Positions 57,955-64,000 of a stretch of DNA of 64,000 bases are shown here, one piece after another (position 1 is the stretch's first letter; every line of letters starts with the position of its first letter). This DNA comes from an uncultured Oscillospiraceae bacterium (lineage in GTDB: Bacteria; Bacillota; Clostridia; Oscillospirales; Oscillospiraceae). The notes beneath the pieces are model-generated. The model was not told the DNA's origin. It saw nothing but the letters and a program-made list of their open reading frames with translations, and did not search any database. The stretch covers positions 1-64,000 of the forward strand of contig CAJFQQ010000001.1 in NCBI GenBank assembly GCA_904419145.1. Direction: 5' to 3'. The translations under genes and the position numbers were made by a program.

Positions 57955-60618
57955 ATGAAAGTCTCCAACCGCAAGTGCGTGCGCCATCTGAGTCTCCGGA
58001 GCCTCCGGGCCAACAAGTCCCGGAACATTGTGGCGGTGCTGGCCATCGCCCTGACTACGGTGCTGTTTACCTCTCTCTTTACCATTGCCATGTCCATCAA
58101 CGACGGGTTCCAGCAGTCCAACTTTCGCCAGGTGGGCGGCTTCTCCCACGGTGGGTTCAAGTACCTGACCGAGGAGCAGTTTGAGGATCTGCGAGACGAC
58201 CCCCTCATCGACCAGTGGGGCGTCCGGCGCTTCCTGGGCATGCCCACGGATGTGCCCTTCAACAAGTCCCATGTGGAGGTGAGCTGGTGCGACGCCAATG
58301 ACGCCCACTGGATGTACTGCGACCCGGTGGAGGGCCGCCTGCCGGAGGAGGGAACCAATGAGGCCGCCACGGACACCCATGTGCTGGAGCTGCTGGGCAT
58401 CCAGCCGGAGATCGGGGCGGAATTCACCATCACCTTCGATGTGGACGGCCATACCACCACCCAGACCTTCACCCTCTCCGGCTGGTGGGAGTACGACGAG
58501 GCCATTGTGGCTAACCACGTGCTGATCCCGGAGAGCCGGGTGGACGCCATCCTGGCCGAGGCGGGGGTGACCCCGCCCGGCAGCAACGGCATGATCGGCA
58601 CCTGGAACCTGGATGTGATGCTGAAAAGCGGTGCCCGCCACATTGAGCAGGACCTGGATCAGATCCTGGAAAACCACGGCTACCAGAGTGAGACCGCCGG
58701 GGACAACTACATCGACACCGGCGTCAACTGGGGCTACACCGGCGCTCAGCTTAGCGACAATATTGACCCCACAGTGGTGATCGCCATTGCCGCCATGCTG
58801 CTGCTCATCATCTTCACCGGCTACCTCATTATCTATAATGTGTTCCAGATCTCCGTAGCTGGGGATATCCGGTTCTACGGCCTGCTGAAAACCATCGGCA
58901 CCACCCCCCGGCAGCTGCGGCGGATCATCCGTCTCCAGGCTCTGCTGCTCAGTGCGGTGGGCATCCCCCTGGGACTCATCGTCGGGTGGTTTATCGGCGG
59001 ATGGCTGACACCGGTGATCGTCTCCCGCCTGGACGGGATCACCAGCGTGGTGTCCCTGAGCCCTATCATCTTCCTGGGTGCGGCGGCGTTCTCCCTGGCG
59101 ACGGTGCTGCTCTCCTGCCGCAAGCCTGGGCGGATGGCGGCGAAGGTCTCCCCCATCGAGGCGGTGCGCTACACCGAGGGCGGCGGCCGGAAACAGGGCA
59201 GTAAGACCCGCCGGACGAAGCGGGGGGCCTCTCTCTTCGCCATGGCCTGGGCCAACCTGGGCCGCAGCCGGAGCAAGACCGTGGTGACGGTGCTGTCGCT
59301 GTCCCTGGCGGTGGTGCTGCTGACGGTGACAGTGAATCTCACGGGCGGCTTTGACATGGACAAATACGTCTCCAACTTCACCGCCAGCGACTTCATCGTG
59401 GCGAACGCTGGGAAGTTCCAGAACAGCGTTCTGGATTTCACCACGGACATGGCCGTGCCCCAGTCCGCCATCGACGCTATTGCGGCCCAGGGCGGCATCA
59501 CTGACAGCGGTGTTGTCTACGGCCAGACGTTCGGGGCGCTGGAATATGTCACCGAGGACTGGTTCCGGCAGAACAAACAGCGCTTCTACACCCCGGAGCA
59601 GATGGATAACCTGGTCCGGCTGACCGAGCGGAATGAAGAAGGACTGCTGGCTGACCGGATCCAGCTCTCCGGCATGAGCGACTTCGCCCTGGACCATTTG
59701 ACCGTGCTGGAGGGGGATCTCTCCAAACTCCGGGAGGACGGTGGGCGGTATGTAGCCGCCGTGTATGCCGCCGACGAAACCGGCAACGCAGACATGGACT
59801 CCCACTGGGCCCGTCTGGGGGACACCGTCACCGTCCGGTACGTGGAGGAGACGGAATATGTGGACCCGGACACCGGCATCGCCTATCCCAGCGTGGAGGA
59901 CGTGCCCGCCTGGGCCAACTATGTGGCGCGGCCGGTGAAGTACCGGGATGTGGACTATGAGGTGGCCGCCCTGGTAACGGTGCCCTCCGCCCTCTCCTAC
60001 CGCTACTACGGCGCGGACGAGTTCATCCTCAACGACCAGACTTTTATCCAGGACAGCGGCACGTCGGACGTGATGTACTACGCCTTCGACACCACCGAGG
60101 AGGCCAACGCCTCCATGGAATCCTTCCTCCAGGACTACACGGAGAACGGTAACCCGGAACTGGACTATGAGAGCAAGGCCATCTACGCCGCGGAGTTTGA
60201 GAGCATGCGCTCCATGTTCCTGATCCTGGGGGCGGCGCTGAGCTTCATCGTGGGTCTGGTGGGCATCCTGAACTTCTTCAACGCCATCTTCACCGGCATC
60301 ATCACCCGCCGGAGGGAGTTCGCCGTCCTTCAATCCATCGGCATGACGGGGCGGCAGCTCAAGCGGATGCTGATGCTGGAGGGCCTGCTGTACACCCTGG
60401 GGGCGGTGGCTGCCTCCCTGGTGCTGGCGGTGGTGCTGGGCCCCCTGGCCTTTACCGCCATCGAGAGCCTGTTCTGGTTCTTCACCTACCGCTTTACCCT
60501 GGCCCCCTTCCTCATTATCACCCCCATTTTTATCCTGCTGGGGCTTGAGATCCCGCTGTTCACCTACCGCTCCGCCGCCAAGCACACTATTGTGGAGCGG
60601 CTGCGGGAGAGTGAGTAA
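57955..60618 (+). CDS. Large FtsX/MacB-type ABC permease
   Basis: 887 residues with two FtsX domains. TM1 near 25-45 (RNIVAVLAIALTTVLFTSLFTIAMSI); an extracellular domain to about 275; three helices about 278-400 (VVIAIAAMLLLIIFTGYLIIYNVFQISV...); cytoplasmic linker; fifth helix near 440 (SKTVVTVLSLSLAVVLLTVTVNL); a second extracellular domain about 460-750; the last three helices to the end (FLILGAALSFIVGLVGILNFFNAIF...). This eight-helix layout fits macrolide/peptide exporters more than BceB (ten helices). A 15-bp gap to the ATPase. A hairpin without T-run at 60637-60666 follows. Confidence 0.92.
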   Translation: MKVSNRKCVRHLSLRSLRANKSRNIVAVLAIALTTVLFTSLFTIAMSINDGFQQSNFRQVGGFSHGGFKYLTEEQFEDLRDDPLIDQWGVRRFLGMPTDVPFNKSHVEVSWCDANDAHWMYCDPVEGRLPEEGTNEAATDTHVLELLGIQPEIGAEFTITFDVDGHTTTQTFTLSGWWEYDEAIVANHVLIPESRVDAILAEAGVTPPGSNGMIGTWNLDVMLKSGARHIEQDLDQILENHGYQSETAGDNYIDTGVNWGYTGAQLSDNIDPTVVIAIAAMLLLIIFTGYLIIYNVFQISVAGDIRFYGLLKTIGTTPRQLRRIIRLQALLLSAVGIPLGLIVGWFIGGWLTPVIVSRLDGITSVVSLSPIIFLGAAAFSLATVLLSCRKPGRMAAKVSPIEAVRYTEGGGRKQGSKTRRTKRGASLFAMAWANLGRSRSKTVVTVLSLSLAVVLLTVTVNLTGGFDMDKYVSNFTASDFIVANAGKFQNSVLDFTTDMAVPQSAIDAIAAQGGITDSGVVYGQTFGALEYVTEDWFRQNKQRFYTPEQMDNLVRLTERNEEGLLADRIQLSGMSDFALDHLTVLEGDLSKLREDGGRYVAAVYAADETGNADMDSHWARLGDTVTVRYVEETEYVDPDTGIAYPSVEDVPAWANYVARPVKYRDVDYEVAALVTVPSALSYRYYGADEFILNDQTFIQDSGTSDVMYYAFDTTEEANASMESFLQDYTENGNPELDYESKAIYAAEFESMRSMFLILGAALSFIVGLVGILNFFNAIFTGIITRRREFAVLQSIGMTGRQLKRMLMLEGLLYTLGAVAASLVLAVVLGPLAFTAIESLFWFFTYRFTLAPFLIITPIFILLGLEIPLFTYRSAAKHTIVERLRESE

Positions 60619-60636
60619 CCCTCTACCAAATTTTAT

Positions 60637-60666
60637 GAGAGGCGACGCGGTATCGCGTCGTCTCTC
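60637..60666. terminator. Hairpin after the ABC permease gene
   Basis: GAGAGGCGACGCG pairs with CGCGTCGTCTCTC (one G-T), 4-nt loop. No T-run on the plus strand; on the minus strand ATAAAATTT follows. Weak or factor-dependent terminator. Confidence 0.5.
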
Positions 60667-60733
60667 AGTATGTTCCGAGGTCTCCTTTTCCCTCCCTTTC
60701 CCGGTCCAAAGCGGTGACAAAACGGGGTTAGTA

Positions 60734-60750
60734 GTTACAAATCGGTAACA
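60734..60750 (-). promoter_or_regulatory. WalR-box match 1
   Basis: On the minus strand TGTTAC-CGATT-TGTAAC, a full match to TGTWAH-N5-TGTWAH, the published Bacillus/Staphylococcus WalR consensus. It lies about 100 bp upstream of the promoter of the G5/3D gene. Confidence 0.65.
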
Positions 60751-60853
60751 AGATTTGTTTCCAGTTTCCCTGTTTTTTTCGTAAAACTGTACCGTCGAAA
60801 CAGAGAACTTTCTCCAAAAAGTTTGGACAATCCCACTAATTTTGGGCAAAAAC

Positions 60854-60882
60854 TTGACAAACCTCCCATTCTGCGTTATACT
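60854..60882 (+). promoter_or_regulatory. Sigma-A promoter of the G5/3D-domain gene
   Basis: TTGACA (60854-60859), 17-bp spacer, TATACT (60877-60882). The start near 60889 gives a leader of about 97 nt that contains WalR-box match 2. Confidence 0.82.
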
Positions 60883-60901
60883 ACACGAAGTTTTTCAAAT
60901 G

Positions 60902-60927
60902 GTAACAAAAGAGTAACAATCGTAACA
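60902..60927 (-). promoter_or_regulatory. WalR-box match 2 with a third half-site
   Basis: On the minus strand TGTTAC-TCTTT-TGTTAC (60918-60902), again a full match to TGTWAH-N5-TGTWAH. One more TGTTAC at 60927-60922 is spaced by 3 bp. Its position about +14 to +39 after the predicted start would suit repression or a road-block. Confidence 0.65.
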
Positions 60928-60985
60928 AGAATGTCTTGTGCCATACGGCACCGGCTGTTGCCAAATGAAACTAGGAGGTTTTATC

Positions 60986-62008
60986 ATGCATACCCAAGGC
61001 AAACATCTGCTCTGGAAGAGCAAGCGCCTGTGGGCCCTCTCCGCTTTATCCATCTGTTTGTTCGTGTTGACCCTGATGCGCTCCGCGTCCACCGACGCGG
61101 CAGCCGTGGAGGTGGAGGCCAAGGACGCCCCCATCCCCATCACCAGCGTTGACGACAACGTCCTCATCGCCACCGCGGTCAGCATGTCCAATGGCGACGA
61201 CAGCGCCCTTCAACTGGAGGAGGGGGTTCCTGTTGTCATCCACTATCTGGATGCAGATATCACTGCTACAGCTGAAGATGAGACTGTTTCCAAGCTGCTT
61301 GACCGTTTGAAGATCGAGCCCAGTCCTCTGGACATGGTTGCAGTGGACTCCTCCGCTGAGCCGGTGGAAATCACTATCGGCACCCAGTTTGTCTATTATG
61401 ACACCGTGGAAGAGATCACCGAGAGTCCCGTCCGCTATGTGGACAACAGCATCCTCCCCACCTGGAGCGAGCAGGTCATCACCCAGGGGCAGAACGGCGT
61501 CCACCGCAAGGTCTATGAAGTCGTCTATGAAAACGGCCAGGAGATCTCCCGTCACTTGGTGGAATCTGTGGATACTGAACCAACAGAGACGGTCATTGAG
61601 CGGGGCACACTGGAAAACTTCGCTCCCAATGACGCGGAGGTGGTGGACATCATCACCAATGCCGATGGCTCCGGCAAGCTGGTGCTGGCAAACGGCCAGG
61701 AGGTCACCTTCTCCAAGACCATGACCATGAGGGCCACCGCCTACACCACCGGCGATCCCGGCGTGGGCACGGTTACTGCCTCCGGCTCCACCGTCCATCT
61801 GGGTACGGTGGGAGTGGACCGCAGCCAGCTCCCCTTCGGGACGAAAATGTATATCGTCTCCAACGACGGCGCCTATACCTACGGTTTTTCCATTGCGGAG
61901 GACACCGGCGGCGCCATCCGGAAAAACCGGATTGACCTGTACTACTACACCTACGAGGAGTGCATTCAGTTTGGCGTGCGTGACTGCACAGTATACATTC
62001 TGGACTAA
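60986..62008 (+). CDS. Secreted G5- and 3D-domain cell-wall protein (YabE/YocH-like)
   Basis: 340 residues from ATG 60986, with TAGGAGG before it. Signal or anchor helix (LWALSALSICLFVLTLM); a DUF348-like repeat (VPVVIHYLDADITATAEDETVSKLLDRLKI); a G5 domain (VVYENGQEISRHLVESVDTEPTETVIERGT); a C-terminal 3D domain with its three Asp (MRATAYTTGDPGVGT, GVDRSQLPFGTKMYI, AEDTGGAIRKNRIDLYY), the lytic transglycosylase fold of MltA/RpfB. Bacillus YocH, also 3D-type, is a classic WalR target. Probable peptidoglycan remodelling outside the membrane. Confidence 0.92.
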   Translation: MHTQGKHLLWKSKRLWALSALSICLFVLTLMRSASTDAAAVEVEAKDAPIPITSVDDNVLIATAVSMSNGDDSALQLEEGVPVVIHYLDADITATAEDETVSKLLDRLKIEPSPLDMVAVDSSAEPVEITIGTQFVYYDTVEEITESPVRYVDNSILPTWSEQVITQGQNGVHRKVYEVVYENGQEISRHLVESVDTEPTETVIERGTLENFAPNDAEVVDIITNADGSGKLVLANGQEVTFSKTMTMRATAYTTGDPGVGTVTASGSTVHLGTVGVDRSQLPFGTKMYIVSNDGAYTYGFSIAEDTGGAIRKNRIDLYYYTYEECIQFGVRDCTVYILD

Positions 62009-62044
62009 ACTTCGGATTGGATGATAAAGCGGATTGACCTACAG

Positions 62045-62086
62045 AAGGACGGACTGCCGCAGCAGCGGCGGTCCGTCCTTTTTTGA
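62045..62086 (+). terminator. Terminator after the G5/3D gene
   Basis: AAGGACGGAC pairs with GTCCGTCCTT, and CCGC/GCGG extends the stem in part; TTTTTT follows. Confidence 0.82.
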
Positions 62087-62124
62087 AACAGCCTGTCCTT
62101 TCCAAAAACTTAACAGTCTTTTGC

Positions 62125-62153
62125 TTTACAATTCCGCCGGTTCCGATTATAAT
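62125..62153 (+). promoter_or_regulatory. Sigma-A promoter of pyk
   Basis: TTTACA (62125-62130), 17-bp spacer, TATAAT (62148-62153). Start near 62160; AAAAGGAGAATGTACC precedes the ATG. Confidence 0.8.
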
Positions 62154-62200
62154 AAATTTTGAATATGCAATTTTGAGATTTTGGAAAAGGAGAATGTACC

Positions 62201-63616
62201 ATGAGAAAAACCAAGATCATCTGTACTATCGGGCCAGCCTCTGATAATGAAGAAACTTTGACTGCCATGTGCCGGGCCGGCATGAATGTTGCCCGGATCA
62301 ATTTTTCCCATGGCACCCACGCAGAGCACCAAGCCAAAATGGATCTCATTAAAAAGATCCGCAAAAAGTTAAATCTGCCCATTGCTATTATGCTGGACAC
62401 CAAGGGCCCTGAGTATCGTATCCGTACGTTCGCCCAGGGGAAAGTCGTCCTGAAAGAGGGCGATCAGTTTACTTTTACGACAGAGCAAATTGTTGGCGAT
62501 GAGCACCGCGTTTCTGTGAGCTACGCCGGACTGATCCACGACTTGTCCGTCGGGGATAAAATACTTTTGAATAACGGCCTGCTGGCCTTCCAGGTGGAGA
62601 AGCTGACGGATACCGATGCCATCTGCCGGGTTCTGGTGGGGGGCGAGACCTCCAACAACAAGAGCATGAGCTTCCCCAACAAGATCCTCAATCAGGTCTA
62701 TCTCAGCGAGCAGGACAAGAAGGATATCCTCTTCGGCGTCCAGAACGACGTGGATTATATTGCCTGCTCCTTCGTCTCCCGCCGGCAGGATCTGGATGAT
62801 ATTCACGCCTTCCTCAAGGAGCAGGGGCGGGACGACATCGGCCTTATCGCCAAGATCGAAAACCAGCCGGGCATCGACAATATTGAGGAAATCTGCCAGG
62901 CCTGTGAAGGCATCATGATCGGCCGGGGCGATCTGGGCGTGGAGGTCCCCTTTGAGCAGCTGCCCGCCATCCAGAAGCAGCTTATCACCAAGTGCCGTCT
63001 GCTGGGCAAGCGGGTCATCACCGCCACGGAGATGCTGGAGAGCATGATCCACAATGCACGGCCCACCCGTGCAGAAATTTCCGACGTGGCAAACGCCGTG
63101 TACGATGGCTCCAGCGCCATTATGCTCTCCGGTGAAACCGCCGCGGGCAAGTACCCGGTGGAGACGGTTGCCACCATGTCCCGCATCGCGGAGGAGACGG
63201 AAAAGAGCATCCACTATGCAGGCCGCTTCCACAGCACCACCGATTTCCAGATCAAGGACACTGTGGACGCCATCTCCCACGCCACCTGCGGCGTGGCTAT
63301 CGACATCGGCGCCAACGCCATCGTGGCCTGTTCCCTGTCCGGCATGACCGTCCGTATGGTATCCCGGTTCCGCCCTCCCATGGACATCCTGGGCCTCACC
63401 ACAAACGAGCGGACCTGGCGCCGTCTGGCGCTCAGCTGGGGCGTGACTCCCGCCCTGTGCGACGAGTTTACCTCCACCGACGTGCTGTTCTACAACGCTC
63501 AGCAGGTGGCAAAAAGGACCTTCAACCTCAAGAAGGGGGATAAGATCGTCATTACCGGCGGCGTTACCAACGGAAAGTCCGGCAACACCAACCTCATCAA
63601 GGTGGAGAACATCTGA
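62201..63616 (+). CDS. pyk: Pyruvate kinase
   Basis: Last step of glycolysis: PEP plus ADP to pyruvate plus ATP. 471 residues, PykF size, lacking the extra C-terminal PEP-utiliser domain of Bacillus Pyk. Blocks: KIICTIGPASDNEETLTAMCRAGMNVARINFSHG, MLDTKGPEYRIRTF, active site LIAKIENQPGIDNIEEI (catalytic Lys) and MIGRGDLGVEVPFEQLPAIQKQLI, then TEMLESMIHNARPTRAEISDVANAVYDGSSAIMLSGETAAGKYPVE. By eye the first 400 bp use AT-richer codons than the rest. Monocistronic. Confidence 0.97.
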   Translation: MRKTKIICTIGPASDNEETLTAMCRAGMNVARINFSHGTHAEHQAKMDLIKKIRKKLNLPIAIMLDTKGPEYRIRTFAQGKVVLKEGDQFTFTTEQIVGDEHRVSVSYAGLIHDLSVGDKILLNNGLLAFQVEKLTDTDAICRVLVGGETSNNKSMSFPNKILNQVYLSEQDKKDILFGVQNDVDYIACSFVSRRQDLDDIHAFLKEQGRDDIGLIAKIENQPGIDNIEEICQACEGIMIGRGDLGVEVPFEQLPAIQKQLITKCRLLGKRVITATEMLESMIHNARPTRAEISDVANAVYDGSSAIMLSGETAAGKYPVETVATMSRIAEETEKSIHYAGRFHSTTDFQIKDTVDAISHATCGVAIDIGANAIVACSLSGMTVRMVSRFRPPMDILGLTTNERTWRRLALSWGVTPALCDEFTSTDVLFYNAQQVAKRTFNLKKGDKIVITGGVTNGKSGNTNLIKVENI

Positions 63617-63648
63617 TCGCCTCCTCCCTGTCCTTCAAAATCCATTGT

Positions 63649-63682
63649 GCCGGGCCGCAAAATGCGGCCCGGCGTCCTTTTT
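63649..63682 (+). terminator. Terminator after pyk
   Basis: GCCGGGCCGCA pairs perfectly with TGCGGCCCGGC, 3-nt loop; GTCCTTTTTC follows. Confidence 0.85.
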
Positions 63683-63800
63683 CTCTGCAGGTGCCTGCCT
63701 ATGTTAAAAAAGCGTGCGGAATTGGATGCTTTTCCAGATAGACTTTTCGCCCCTGCCCAGGTATCATAGACGGGAAGAAACGAAAGAAGGGAGCCTATCT

Positions 63801-64000
63801 ATGCAGTTAGGAAACAGCCTTGCCTCGGCCCGGAAAAAAAACGGATTTTCTCAGGAGGAGGTTGCGGAACGATTGGGTGTCAGCCGGCAGACGATCTCAA
63901 AATGGGAGTCCAGCGAGACGCTGCCGGATATCCGACAATCCAAGCAGCTGGCGGTACTGTATCATCTCACGCTGGATGCGCTGATCGACTTCGACCTGGA
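63801..64000 (+). CDS. XRE-family transcriptional regulator (partial, cut by the window end)
   Basis: The first 66 codons are visible. The HTH is complete: LGNSLASARKKNGFSQEEVAERLGVSRQTISKWESSETLPDIRQSKQLAVLYHLTLDALIDFD, the pattern of XRE regulators that carry a further domain. AAGAAGGGAGCC precedes ATG 63801. What follows the HTH lies outside the window. Target unknown. Confidence 0.88.
   Translation, partial: MQLGNSLASARKKNGFSQEEVAERLGVSRQTISKWESSETLPDIRQSKQLAVLYHLTLDALIDFDL

Noticed and set aside
57505..60849. A 1114-codon open frame on the minus strand opposite the ABC genes
   Set aside because: His/Gly/Asp-rich shadow of the ATPase and FtsX permease genes; no start signal and no recognisable domain.
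1..64000. CRISPR arrays, prophage or integrative element
   Set aside because: No regularly spaced repeats, no cas, integrase, terminase or conjugation genes; nearly all of the window is core-type chromosome.

Overview
The window reads as chromosomal core DNA of a GC-rich, spore-forming Clostridia, most likely Oscillospiraceae (the Flavonifractor, Pseudoflavonifractor, Lawsonibacter and Intestinimonas neighbourhood). The evidence is a WalRK operon, the sporulation gene spoIIR, AddAB, a Bce-like two-component/ABC transporter unit, consensus sigma-A promoters and strong GGAGG ribosome sites. The genus is inferred. No rRNA, CRISPR array, transposase, integrase or phage gene was seen.

Layout. 1-6.6 kb: trmFO with an XRE regulator, facing a small helical-protein gene across one palindromic promoter; then topA, dprA and a SpoU-type rRNA methylase under a promoter near 6.6 kb. 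6.6-8.7 kb: the trans-translation set, tmRNA, cyclophilin and smpB. 8.8-18.1 kb: a rightward run of GDPD, NUDIX, walR, walK, yycH, yycI, murA, yycJ/walJ and rlmH. 18.4-24.5 kb, leftward: tRNA-Arg(ACG), a helical protein, a YigZ-family protein, a GNAT, hflX, three resistance-like enzymes (acetyltransferase, nucleotidyltransferase, P-loop kinase), rpmE and a hydrolase. 24.5-31.4 kb: addA and addB. 31.5-36.7 kb: a citrate-to-2-oxoglutarate operon (Re-type citrate synthase, GntR regulator, aconitase, isocitrate dehydrogenase). 36.8-41.2 kb: spoIIR, ispE translationally coupled to three paralogous zinc-ribbon membrane proteins, a DUF1015 protein and a ThrH-type phosphatase. 41.4-45.8 kb, rightward: DUF378, azlCD, a VanX-like lipoprotein, phosphoglucomutase and a gene remnant. 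45.9-50.6 kb, leftward: a polar amino-acid ABC transporter and an LTA-synthase-like sulfatase. 50.8-53.0 kb: cytidine deaminase, a SLOG protein and DNA polymerase IV. 53.1-55.4 kb, leftward: GNAT, IclR and XdhC. 55.5-60.6 kb: response regulator, histidine kinase, ABC ATPase and large FtsX-type permease. 61-64 kb: a G5/3D cell-wall protein, pyruvate kinase and the start of an XRE regulator.

How it fits together. Envelope control is the strongest theme: WalRK with YycHI and WalJ, MurA, a GDPD, an LtaS-like enzyme, a D-Ala-D-Ala dipeptidase homologue, phosphoglucomutase and a YocH-like 3D-domain protein. The 3D-protein gene has two sequences upstream that match the WalR box (TGTWAH-N5-TGTWAH), which suggests that the WalRK encoded 50 kb away controls it. 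A second theme is genome upkeep and translation rescue (TopA, DprA, AddAB, Pol IV, tmRNA/SmpB, HflX, RlmH). A third is an oxidative half TCA pathway for glutamate, with a GntR regulator inside the operon and a palindrome at its own start site.

Most interesting for follow-up: the WalR boxes at 60.7-60.9 kb, the palindrome over a perfect promoter at 1.6 kb, a shared sequence core placed downstream of both the tmRNA and tRNA-Arg genes, the tandem zinc-ribbon membrane proteins, and the row of three resistance-like enzymes.
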